64,000 bases of DNA. It comes from Pterois miles (lineage: Eukaryota > Chordata > Actinopteri > Perciformes > Scorpaenidae). Shown here in pieces: positions 11,326 through 21,599 of this stretch. The position numbers were made by a program, and so were the translations under genes. A model generated the notes under the pieces. It saw only the letters and a program-made list of their open reading frames with translations, ran no database searches and was not told where the DNA came from. Where the stretch lies: positions 12,270,001 to 12,334,000 of the forward strand of contig CAMQGK010000327.1 in assembly GCA_947000775.1 (NCBI GenBank), in the 5' to 3' direction. Every line of letters starts with the position of its first letter. The stretch's first letter is position 1.

Positions 11326-14300
11326 ACTGATCTTACTTTTGATTTACTGATCTCACGTGGTTTGACAGACGGGTAAAGTTAGGGAAAGAGCATTTTCAGG
11401 GGTGGTGGATAAGACTTACCTCTGCTTGACTGACAACTGGCCAGTTTACCAACCACATTATTTATTATCCACATTTCTTACCTGGTCCTAAGTGGAAGAC
11501 GCCATCTGCTGACTCATCAGGAGCATGCTCAGACATTGTCAGGAGTGCATAGAGGCACAATAGGGGACATACACTACCGAGCCATGTTATGTGTTGCCAT
11601 GATGAAATTCACACAAGTTGGATCATCCCCCAATGGGTTGAAGAGTTTGGTTTCCACTGACTGTTGTTACGTCATACATGGTCTCAACAAATTATACAAT
11701 GTACACATGCATACAATGTGTGATTTACAACTTGAGTAATTTGTTCATTAAAATCTGATGTGTGATTTTAGTGTTTCCTTATTTCTTCTGCAACATTTTG
11801 AGGCAGCATCAGTTTTACTGCACTCTTAGAGAGGAGGGGAGGAGTAACTACTCTATGCTCAGGAATGGGCTCGCTTTCTCAACATTTTGTGTTCACTATT
11901 TTTCTGCTGGTGCTTAACATCTGGAACACATTAAGAAGCATCAGTTATGGGTTATAATGGCTCAGCTGAAGGTAGATACACGTACTCTTTATGTTTAGGA
12001 AAGCTAGGGGAGAAACCCTGTACATAATAGTACAACTACTTCAGTCAGCTGAGCCACTAGGATTTGCTGGTTGTGGATACGAGAAAGAGCATTGGTATTC
12101 TGTTGAAAGGAAAAAGGACAGACAAGCAACTTGAAAAATATTTGTCCAAGAAATAAAGAGTGAATGATCTTCATGGACCTTTAAGACAGAAGGACAACTT
12201 TTTAAATTTTTTTTTATCACTATCCTTTCCCTTGTCTTTGTCACACCAAAAACCAGAGGAGAGATGCAAGAGACCTGCTATCAAAAATGATTGGAAGAAA
12301 AAAAAATCCTATCATTTGATTGTCTGATAGACTGCCTCCCCCCACCTCCACATGCTCAACACCCCATGTTAGGAACATCTCTCTGGGACAATAGACTGAA
12401 ACAAGTACCATAGCCGGGGAGGCAATCTGGTGCTAGAGATGTCATTAGATGGGACCTAAGAGCAAGCGATTGAGCAGAGAGTGCTTCCCTGGAGAGCCGG
12501 TGTTGAGTCTGCTCTTTCAATGAGATTCCCTCTTAACACCCCTCTTTATTCTTCTTTTTTTCTCTTGCTTGCTTCTGTCAAATATGTGATGTCTTCACAG
12601 ATTGAAAAAATACATTTTAGCAGTATTAACTCACACTGTAAGACTACATTCTTGAAATCTGAGGCACTTTTGCTGGAGAGAAAATGTTTTCGGCACTTCT
12701 GTAAAATTTAAATTATTAACCGTTAATCAAACATGCAGGATTAATAGTATGCATTAATTTTATGTATGGGACACCAAACAAGACATGCTTCTGCCTGTTG
12801 AGTCATCCAAATCAAAGCACCTAGTCCATTTTTTTTGTTTTTTTAGATTTAAAATGACCTTCGCTGTCCATTTGCTATGAATCTAAGATAGTCTCTTTGA
12901 TACAAAACTATGCTTTAATATTTTTGTTGATAAATAATACAATATGATGGAAAGAATGAGTTCAAAAATAGCAAAAATTCCCAAGGGTTCTGCAACAGAG
13001 TAGTATTAGGTTGCTAGGGAGTACTTGATCCTTGCTTATAGATGGTATATGGTATCTGCCCTGAATCCTAACCACAGGAGAATTCTATCACCCACGGGCC
13101 CTTATGTTTCATTCCAGTGTAAAGCCGGCTAACACAGCGGCCAAGCCTTACACTAGTCCATTTTTTGTGTCCTGCACCTGTTTGGCTTCAAAGTGCTTGC
13201 TATAAGATAGGCCCCAATTCCTCAGGAACAGCACCGTGCTATGCATCAATTTTAGCGTAGTGGCCACAGTCGGAGTTCGAGGTCACATGATGTGCTTGGG
13301 CTCAGATTACTTTTTTTTTTCCAATCACACAATCATTACAAAAGAAACAGCTGTTAAACAAAGAAAAGAGAAACCTGATCATCACACATATTCAGAAATT
13401 CATGTGTATTATTACACTTTGGGTCACAACTAAAAAAAAAAAAAAAAAATGAATCTGTATCTAATTTTGAAACCATTTGTGTGCAAGAGTTCAGCCCATT
13501 CTCATTCCCAAGGCATTAGATACTGAGGCTTTGTCAAACCCCACACATCACCCCTTAGCGCTAATATGACATGCACCAGGCTTTCCATTAACTACAATGT
13601 AAAACCATTCACAGCAACACTAAAAGTGTGCTGGGAGTGTGGTGAGGGTGTTTAAAGAGTGAAAAAGACACACACCAGAGGTCGAGAGGGAAGGTAGATG
13701 GGTCTAAGAAACACAAGGCTTTCATCCAAGAGACTGCTGTTTGTGTCCCGTGTTCACAACGTTCAGTGTCATTTTCACGGTACCAATGTAGTAGTTTTAA
13801 GCCAAACTATAGTTCTTTCCTAAAACTAACTATATTGGTTTGATGACAGAAATACAGTGATGAAATGGGGCGTGACAAAGCGGCAGTATATGACGAGTTG
13901 GGATGAGAATATGCTGCGAAGTTCAGCCGGCTCAGTCGGACTGACTGAAGCTGAAGTCTAGAGAAACCGAGTCACACTAGAAAAATGGGTTGCTATTTTG
14001 AAACAGAGAATACAGTTGCCTTAATACTGCACATCAATGGTTAATCCTGATTTCAGCAGCCATCTTATTGCAAGAAATTTGATTGAAATTTTATCACCAT
14101 ATTAACCGTTATCAAATGAACCATCAAACTGCCTCTGTCATGTTAATTACACTGTAAAGATTCAAGACCTTTTATGAAGCTTTTTGTGTCTTTGCCTAAT
14201 GTGCCAGCCACATCAAATACAATCACTGCATTCTACCTTAACAATCATACTTAACTGAAGTTTATAATACATGTCCAAATACATATCACCATGAATGCCA

Positions 14301-14435
14301 TATGATCATTCCTGTGTAATAATGTCTCCAAATGACTCCTGAGCTTTTGACCAGGGACCAGATGGTGTGTACATTAACCATATCACAAACCATTTTATTA
14401 CTGTCCCCTCTTCTAACAAGAGGTTAAGTACTTGG
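11326..14435. other. Gene-free stretch
   Basis: AT-rich; poly-T at 13311-13320 and poly-A at 13432-13449. Nothing else recognised. Confidence 0.5.
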
Positions 14436-14525
14436 AGAGAGCAGTCGCTCTGGAGTGTGTCCCTTATGGCAGACTGTCAGACAGTCTGCGGCCAGAATAA
14501 TGTCAGGCTGATTTGACTGCTCTCT
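14436..14525. other. Nested inverted repeats
   Basis: Outer arms AGAGAGCAGTC (14436-14446) and GACTGCTCTCT (14515-14525) are exact reverse complements. Inside them GCAGACTGTC (14469-14478) and GACAGTCTGC (14480-14489) form a second perfect 10-bp palindrome with a 1-base centre. Confidence 0.8.
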
Positions 14526-15574
14526 AATAAGGCACTATGTCAATGTGTCACCAGGAAATTGAGGTTCTTAATATTAAACTGCATGTACAGTATATGTAAC
14601 TGGGCAAACATTCACAGTATAAACAGGGATCATATATTCATTGGCATTCAAACACAACATTAGCGAAAGACCACACAAAAAAAGCAGTTTAGAGAAACTA
14701 ATTCAAGCATTAACACACACCCACACACACATGCATCAGACCTTGGATAGGCAAGTCAGGTCAGCAGACCGTGGCATCATTAGAGAAGCAGGCCTGACCT
14801 ATTTTGAGTTCCCTTTGAGCATGTGGCTTGTCACATGCAAACGCACCCATACACAGCAGAAACAGGCAGATCATAGAGAATGTATTGAACACAAAGAAGG
14901 AAACAAGTTAAGAGAGTATACAGGAGAGGGATTAAACAGAGAGGGAACAAGAGGTGGGCGATAAGAGTGTGCAGAGACTCAGGTGGGACAGAGGTGAAGG
15001 TCACACATGTTGAGGCGACAGGACAGGCTGCAGTCGGCAAGAGACGAGTGAGACCAGGTGGGCAGAGAAGGCAGAGAGGGTGTTGAACAGGGCCAAACAA
15101 CAGAGCTGTTGATAGGTCCGCGCAGTTGCTATGGCAGTTTTGGGGATATTTTTTAACCCCTTTACTGTACATGTTTGCTTAACAAATATGAAAAAAGCAC
15201 ATGACTAATTGCACCATATAAGCAAAACAAAACAAACCACATCTCATAAGCTAATTTTCTTAATTTGTATTCTTCTTAACTATCTCTTACAGCTCCAAAA
15301 GTTTAAAGTCACGGTAATATTGAGATTGTACATGTTGTATTTCAAATCTTTCTGCAACTCTATCATTAGCAGATGACTGTGTAAAACTTCAGATTATGTT
15401 CAGTGACAACATTCATGAAAATTGAATGCACATTTCATGATTTAATTATGCATATTCTGTATAAATTCCAGTTGTCTGCTTTTATATAAGAGCCTTATTT
15501 ATTTAATTTTTTTAAAATTAATGTTGGGAGTTAAACGAATCTTAGTGATGCGTGGCCGGCAACTGGAGCTCATA
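14526..15574. other. Gene-free stretch
   Basis: Purine-rich on the + strand between about 14880 and 15080, with no exon recognised. Confidence 0.45.
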
Positions 15575-15576
15575 TT

Positions 15577-15758
15577 TTTCTCCGCTTCTTTACGGGTTAG
15601 TAGCTGTAAAGAACATCACGATCGAACATGTGAAGCTGATGATGTCTTATAGCTGAAACGTGTTTCTTTGTTTGCTGAGAATAAACTTAAAAAAGACACT
15701 TTATCTGTGAGTGTTTCTTCTGCCCTATTGTTTCTCTCGTCTTTACAAGTTAGTAGCT
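15577..15758 (+). mobile_element. Possible Penelope-like element remnant with partial direct repeat
   Basis: A 28-29 base motif, TTTCTC..CTTTAC..GTTAGTAGCT, occurs at 15577-15605 and again at 15731-15758, about 154 bases apart. Between them lie the hammerhead-like core and AATAAA (15680-15685). Tandem partial copies with a hammerhead are a feature of Penelope-like element pseudo-LTRs. No reverse-transcriptase sequence is present, so the assignment rests on the 3' structure alone. Confidence 0.35.
15626..15680 (+). ncRNA. Hammerhead-ribozyme-like motif, probably degenerate
   Basis: CTGATGA (15636-15642), 12 bases, then GAAAC (15655-15659) and GTGTTTCTTT. This matches the hammerhead core order CUGANGA..GAAA. 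GAAG just before the core can pair with CTTT after GTGTTT as stem I. Stem III would be minimal (AC..GT), and stem II is weak in this copy, with mismatches next to the core, so self-cleavage is doubtful. Confidence 0.3.
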
Positions 15759-16890
15759 ATTAAAAAGAAAACATATAGCATGTAATCAAAATCATTTTGG
15801 TACAATGCACGTAAATGCCCTCCTGTGTTTCTTTTGTCGTTTATTTTGAATGTTGCACAGTTTTAAGGTCAGAGTGCCATGGCTGAAGTGGAGCAAGATA
15901 TCTTAGCATAGTGTACAGTAGGTGTTTGTTTAAGTTACATTGATCACTGTCTTATTTTGAGGCTCCATGTGATGTTAATACTTTGGTAAGTTGTCTGTCA
16001 TGCTAAAAGCTGTTTGCTCAAGTGTGTGTTCATAAATGCTGTTTGTTTAAGTTTGGTAGTGTGATATCTCTCTGACTACAAGTGTCACACCCTGTTAGGC
16101 AAACATTTTTTTTTCATTTATGTCTATTATATGGTATCTGTGAGACTGCAAAAGTGTGGTTAAGGTTACAAATATTAAATTAAAATATAATATCAATATT
16201 ATGGTTATTGCAAATACATTATGGTAAGAAGAGTTAAAGTTATGAAACGACAGTACAGTGTGTACAGCTCAGAAAAACAAACATCAATTTCACATCACAT
16301 ATGCAGCATAACACACTGTAAATATGGAAAATAATTTGTGTGTGATTATATACTTTCAGGTGCCCGTTACTAACACATACTGAAATACAACAGTCCTGCA
16401 GTAAAACCGACCTTCATTAAGGCTATAATGTTCAATTCAGGTGTTTCTATTATTTTGTACACTCCATTCATATGAATGATGCAATGCATTAAAGTTAAAT
16501 ACCAGCACAAACTGCATCCTCCAGAAAGGATCAGCACTTGCGGCTTGATTCTCAAATCAAGTCAGTGACTCTAATTACTTATTTGCGCTCAAATTTGATT
16601 TGTTGCATTTAAAAATCTTTTTTTGGTTTGTGTTTACATCATCTTTCATTTTTTAATTGTATTTGCATTTCATTTCTTCCAGATGTATCTCTTCTCACAG
16701 GCCTAGCACCTAAACTCATCTCCACATCCTGGTACAAACTCCGACCACGACATGAGAAACGGGGTGTGTCCCCTGAGAAAAAAAAAAAAAACCAGAGGAC
16801 ATAAACACCAATGTCACGTCAGACAATGTTTGAAGAGGAAACAAAAACAACACGTTTTATTTAACTAGGGTATAGATGTTAATCATGCTC
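15759..16890. other. Gene-free stretch upstream of the lectin promoter
   Basis: AT-rich with no recognised exon. It ends in the candidate promoter. Confidence 0.45.
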
Positions 16891-16894
16891 TGCC

Positions 16895-16957
16895 TATAAA
16901 ACAACTGTCCCACGCATGCAGATCACAGTTGCTTTCAGGGTGCTGGAGAGCTTCCAG
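16895..16957 (+). promoter_or_regulatory. Candidate lectin promoter (TATAAAA) and non-coding first exon
   Basis: TATAAAA at 16895-16901 is followed by about 56 bases ending in CTTCCAG|GTAGGT, a good splice donor at 16957/16958. An acceptor (TTGCTCCACAG) lies just before the lectin start codon, so the stretch from about 16925 to 16957 would be a 5' UTR exon joined over a 2-kb intron. Just upstream, GTTAATCAT at about 16879 resembles an HNF1 half site, which would suit liver expression. This is inferred from motifs only. Confidence 0.4.
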
Positions 16958-18986
16958 GTAGGTCTCTAGTAAAATTACTGATTGACTTTAATCTTCCTTT
17001 TAGTGGCATTTTGTCAGCAAAAAATAAAAATATAACTAAATCTGGTACCACTACACATTACAGCTTGGTTAGGGTTGGGGTTAGGGTGGTAATTATGATA
17101 AATGTATAATAGTAATAATGATGTTTAAGATCTTAAGGTCTGAATGTGCACCAGATATGTTGATAAAAACTTCCAGAAGACTCTGTTTGGCACATTTCAG
17201 CACAAAGCAAGAGTGAAAGAAAAAGTTTTATTTCAACTGTTAAAATACGACGTGATCAATATATGCTGATAATCAAGTGATAGTAATATTGATGTTCATA
17301 TACCAATGTTTATGTAATTACTCTTTTCTTGTGCTTGTGTTAATGTCCCGTTTTGTCTTTTTCATGTTTGTTTCACATTTGGGACCTTGATGTCTAGATC
17401 AGCATACAGATCCTATAAGGGTAAGCTCAAACTGAACAGTTACATGTTTTGTCTGAAAATGTTTTATTTGGGATGGAAACTTAACAGGGAAAACATAAGA
17501 TAGAGAGGGGGATGGCTCTTTTAAAACAAACAAACAAGAAGAAACCAACATTAACAGTCGGCAGGAGACAGAAAGTTGTGCCGTGGACCTCACCATCAGC
17601 TACTGAAAATAACACATAGACAAGTATCACTTGAATTGTTAATTATAGATAAGAGGGTGGTATAGGGATAACTCTGATTATAACACATGCTCTGAACAGA
17701 TCCACATCTTTGCAGTAATGTTTCCCAGCACCACTCTCCGTCTCCAAATTGACACAATTTACCACAAACCTAACAGAGTCATGTCTTCGTCGAAATGAAA
17801 GACATTTGCTTTTTTTTTGTTTGTTTTTGTCAGATTGGTTGATTGATTGTAGTAGTAGTAGTACATGCAAATGTTTTTTTTGAAATTTATAGTTAGTGTT
17901 TTGTCAATGATTTTCTCATTTTTCAATCACAGATAATCCAGAAAAAAATTTCCATCCATCTGGGCCTCATCCCATCAGGTTTTTAACATTATCATATCTG
18001 ACTGCATTTCTGGCTTGTATTCTTCCACTAACCTCCCAGTCTATTATGACTAATGAAACTTTACTTAAACTTTCATTTAGAGACACTTTTCATTTGTTGA
18101 ACTTGAGGTTAAAATACACATTATTTTTGCAAGTTCATTTATTTAGGGACATGGTAAAATAGTAGATCATTTTGTTGGCAGCTAAACTAAGATATATAGT
18201 ATCTACGAGGAGGATAAATGAATAAAACAAGCATAAAACAATTTAAATTCAGAAAATATAGTGACTGCACAATTTCTAAGAACAGAACAGATAAGATAAG
18301 CTAAGCTAAGATAAGATATTCCCTATTTAGTCCCACAGTGGGGACATTTGCAATGTACAGCAGCAAAGCGGGATATTGCAAAAACAAGAAGCATCAGAGA
18401 AAACAAAATGCAAGATAAAAATCAGTAAATAAATAGAAACTTTAAACAAGGGGAACTATTAAAAATAGGAACAATATATACAGTGGAATGAAAGTTGAAA
18501 ATTGATGTTGCACAGTGACTGGAATGAAATTTCACCTGAAAGTACTGTACAATATGGATTGAAGTTACACCTGAGTAGTATTGATATTACACTGTCAGTG
18601 TATGGTACAGTGTAGTTATTGTCAGTTTTGGTGTGTATGTGGTCTGCTGGGAGTAGTGCTGGTTGTGTCTGTCTGACAGCTGCAGGAAGGACTTCTACTA
18701 TAAACCATGTCCTCTTTCGGTTTAAGCTAAAAACATTGAATACACATTGAGATAAACTTTGTATTCTCCCATAGTCCAGACATTAACCACATACACAATG
18801 CCTGGACCCTTTATGTTGTATGGAGGGGAGGATGTGATGTGCTGGACAGTTAACATGTTGATTTGGGCGTATAAAGATGACAATAAGTGGAGTTCAGACA
18901 TGACTTCCTTCCTGATCTTCAAATTAGTCAAGTACATTTTTCTGAAAAAGGTTTAATAACAGTATGAGTGTGAACTTGCTCCACAG
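16958..18986 (+). other. Presumed first intron of the lectin gene
   Basis: AT-rich and without coding sequence. It contains a minus-strand LINE-type 3' tail at about 18290-18350. The 3' end before the start codon is a usable but pyrimidine-poor acceptor. If the upstream exon is wrong, this is simply the 5' flank of the lectin gene. Confidence 0.35.
18290..18350 (-). mobile_element. LINE-type 3' end with (TCTTA/TTATC)n tail, minus strand
   Basis: Reads on the minus strand as CCCCACTGTGGGACTAAATA, GGGAATATCTTATCTTAGC and TTATC units. Similar tails are at 34990-35036 (+) and 50608-50675 (-). The element probably extends rightwards past 18350, but the body is not recognisable. Confidence 0.6.
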
Positions 18987-18987
18987 A

Positions 18988-20039
18988 ATGATGACTCCAG
19001 CTGTGGTCTTCGTCTTGTTGGCTGTTCTAGGACAGACAAGAGGCCACTCTGGTGAGATTATTCTTCAAATTGGTTAAATCTAATTATTGATAATTCCCCA
19101 ATGAATTTAAATTTCAGAATTTAATATGCACACATATCATGTGTGCCTTCTCAGTATCAGTATCACATTTGATAACTAAACATGCTCCAACAGGTGATTT
19201 TCACCATATGAAGTTTCCAATAGATGATGCTGAGCAGACAGTGAAGTTCAGTCTGCTGACTGCCTGTCATTAGATGGCTTTGGTCTGATTGATATGCTGT
19301 ATGTAATACTTCTGTGCTCAAACTATCATTTAATAACACATTTTATAACTTTGCCCAGATACTAACATTGCTAAAGGCGGAACAGTGACTCAGTCCTCCC
19401 TGGGGTTTAATGGCGTCCCTGAAAGGGCCATTGATGGCAATCGTGCTAGTATCTGGAAAAAGGGATCCTGTACCCACACGCAGAAAGAAAAAAAAAAGCC
19501 TGGTGGAGACTTGACCTCCTGAAGACATATAAAATCAACACTGTCACCATCACCAACAGAAAAGACTGTTGCCACAAGAGGATCAATGGTGCTGAGATCC
19601 GCATTGGCAATTCCCTCAATGACAATGGCAACGACAATCCCAGGTAACTGTCTTATATTAGATTTGAACATTTTACGTTGGTTGTATAAGTTACAGGAAA
19701 TCAGTGTGTTTCTATTATATATATGTATGTATATGTATAGTTAAACAGAAACCCATATTGTTCACCATGCACAACAGCATCATAAGTATCTAAATACGAC
19801 TTCTGGTGAGATATGTGCAGATTTTTTTAATCTTAATACATAATTCTGTTTCCTTTTTCATCAGATGTGCTTTAATTTCATCTATTGCTGCTGGGACTAC
19901 AGAAACCTTTGTGTGTAAAGGAATGGAGGGCCGTTATGTAAACGTTGTGATCCCTGGAAGACCAGAATACCTGACACTGTGTGAAGTGGAAGTCACTGGG
20001 AGCGAATCAGATGATTCCACTGAATATGCCTGCCCCTGA
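18988..20039 (+). CDS. F-type (fucose-binding) lectin, three coding exons, frameshift in exon 2
   Basis: Coding exons are 18988-19051, 19359-19643 and 19865-20039. Donors G|GTGAG and AG|GTAAC and acceptors TTTGCCCAG and TTTTTCATCAG are all good, and the phases match. Exon 1 encodes a signal peptide (MMTPAVVFVLLAVLGQTRG), so the product is secreted. Exons 2-3 encode one F-type lectin domain: N-terminal NIAKGGTVTQSS, AIDGNR, GSCTHT, WWRLDLLKTYKINTVTITNR, RKDCCHKR, NGAEIRIGNS, then MEGRYVNVVIPGR and LTLCEVEV near the C-terminus. The fucose-site motif His-x(about 26)-Arg-x-Asp-x4-Arg and the vicinal Cys pair typical of eel and bass fucolectins are visible. In fish these are plasma or mucosal pattern-recognition lectins binding fucosylated glycans. 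The 10-A tract at 19488-19497 shifts the frame and gives a TGA at 19520-19522, about 75 residues in. Summed exon length is 524, which is 2 modulo 3. Splice sites and the remaining residues are intact, so a homopolymer sequencing error or a very recent lesion is likelier than an old pseudogene. The second ATG at 18991 is an equally possible start. Confidence 0.9.
19488..19497 (+). other. Frameshifting poly-A tract in lectin exon 2
   Basis: Ten consecutive A residues follow the CTHTQKE codons. Upstream sequence reads in one frame (AIDGNR..CTHTQKE), and downstream lectin sequence (WWRLDLLKTYK) reads in another. An 8-A tract would give exactly 26 residues between the motif His and Arg, the spacing of the eel and bass proteins. 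An 11-A tract would also reopen the frame but give 27. Confidence 0.85.
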
Positions 20040-20190
20040 GTCTGAAATATTCCTCACACTCCTGTCCAATTAATTTTAAAGCTAATCTACAGTATGCACG
20101 TTTCTGCTTCTTTTCCTTCAATGGAATATTTATACTTATGATCGATGACTGTTGTAGCAATGTCAGCTCAAGTAGCTTAAAAAGCCTGCG

Positions 20191-20440
20191 TGTCCTGGTA
20201 TGTTTTGGTGTGTCCTGTTGTATCCTGGTCTGTCCTGGTGTGTTTTGGTGTGTCCTGGTGTATCCTGGTCTGTCCTGGTGTGTTTTGGGGTGTCCTGGTG
20301 TATCCTGGTCTGTCCTGGTGTGTTTTGGTGTGTCCTGGTGTATCCTGGTCTGTCCTGGTGTGTTTTGGGGTGTCCTGGTGTAATCTGGTCTGTCCTGGTG
20401 TGTTTTGGTGTATCCTGGTGTACTCTGGTGCATCTTGGTG
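20191..20440 (+). repeat. 40-bp minisatellite built from 10-bp subunits
   Basis: About 6.25 copies of a 40-bp unit. Each unit is four related 10-mers: TGTCCTGGTG, TGTTTTGGTG, TGTCCTGGTG, TATCCTGGTC. From 20231 on, units alternate between TTTTGGTG and TTTTGGGG in the second 10-mer, giving an 80-bp higher-order period. Both ends (20191-20230 and 20391-20440) are the most diverged, as in arrays growing from the middle. Stop codons are lacking in several frames, which makes spurious ORFs on both strands. Confidence 0.95.
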
Positions 20441-20552
20441 TGTTGCTAATTGACACTGTTTTTAAAACAAAGAAAGAAATAATGAAGAAATGTTTCACAA
20501 AGTTTCCTCTGACTCAACAACTCAAAAATCTGTTATTCTTGTCATTTCTTTG

Positions 20553-20558
20553 AATAAA
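20553..20558 (+). terminator. Polyadenylation signal AATAAA for the lectin gene
   Basis: Canonical AATAAA about 515 bases after the stop codon, followed by a T-rich stretch with GTTTTATTTCTG about 25 bases later. It is the first good signal downstream of the stop. Confidence 0.6.
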
Positions 20559-20584
20559 GCATAAATATATTGACTGGAGTTTTA

Positions 20585-21541
20585 TTTCTGTTACAGTCAA
20601 TAAGTCATGTTTACATTCAAAGTTTAATGTGCCTTTGTTTCCTCTGTTTAAATGAGATAACTGTGCATTTAATGCTAAGTGTGCTTGCACATGGTATTTT
20701 ATAATAGTTTAGTAGAATATTATGGTATTGTTGTGGTAATTTGGTTACTACCATGATGATACAGTACATGCTATTACTATGAAATTGTGACCAAATTATC
20801 ATGCTAATTTTTCATGATATTTCCATGATACTTTTACATAATGGCAAAATATACTGTAGGGAAAGTTTTTTTTTTTTACTTCAGGTTGTGCTTCTGTGGG
20901 GGGGGAAACATTATCTAACATAGAAATATTAACAGAGACCTTTAAAGCTGACTTACTTCTCACAAAAGTGTAATAGAGCAGTCAGTAGACATACCTCTTG
21001 CCCTTTCTTCTCTCTTCTGGCCAATGTACAATGTCACTTTAGCATTCTTTTCCAGGATAAGCATGCAAATTTCATGGAAAAAGTGAAATTTGCATACAGC
21101 ATGTTAAGCCAGCTAACCTGCTACAGAGTCCATAAGGGGAAAATTCACTAAACATTCACTGAGCATTATTTTACCACAACTAAGCAACTATTTTACCTTG
21201 GTGAGAAGAAGTAGTCTGAAACAACTTAATGCCGCCCCCTTGCAATCTCAAAGGACCACCAATGCATTTTTTTGTAGATTTCTATTTTTCTTGTCCTCTC
21301 TTCATGCTCACAACTCCCCATCTCTTTTGTCTGTCACTCCCTTTCAGCACCAAGTTGTACCACTGTATTACTGCAGCACATCCATATGTCAGACTTATTC
21401 TCTGGGTATTTCTACCATCAGATATGACACATCATCCATCAGTCTCACCGGCAGCAATACTTCCAACATGGATGCTCCATCACTGGGCCACTGTCAGAGG
21501 GGGGTCGGTAGTAGCCCACCCCCAACCCCACCAACCACCAT
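20585..21541. other. Gene-free stretch downstream of the lectin gene
   Basis: AT-rich; poly-T at 20869-20877 and a 9-base G run at about 20898. Nothing coding recognised. Confidence 0.5.

Positions 21542-21592
<51 letters not shown>
21542..21592 (+). repeat. (CA)n microsatellite
   Basis: About 51 bases of near-perfect CA. Confidence 0.99.

Positions 21593-21599
<7 letters not shown>

Larger units (their letters stand above)
20040..20580 (+). other. 3' UTR of the lectin gene
   Basis: Runs from the TGA at 20037-20039 to just past the AATAAA at 20553-20558. Nearly half of it is the 40-bp minisatellite at 20191-20440. Confidence 0.6.

Noticed and set aside
17068..17090. Telomere-like TTAGGGTTGGGGTTAGGG
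   Set aside because: Only about two units; too short for an interstitial telomere.
19201..19290. Possible extra lectin exon within intron between exons 1 and 2
   Set aside because: The open stretch does not match the family, and exons 1 and 2 already join in phase.
20191..20440. Regular spacing could suggest a CRISPR array
   Set aside because: Contiguous tandem units with no unique spacers, in a vertebrate 3' UTR.
19993..20553. Repetitive ORFs on both strands over 20.2-20.4 kb
   Set aside because: Generated by the 40-bp minisatellite, which lacks stops. No signal peptide or domain.
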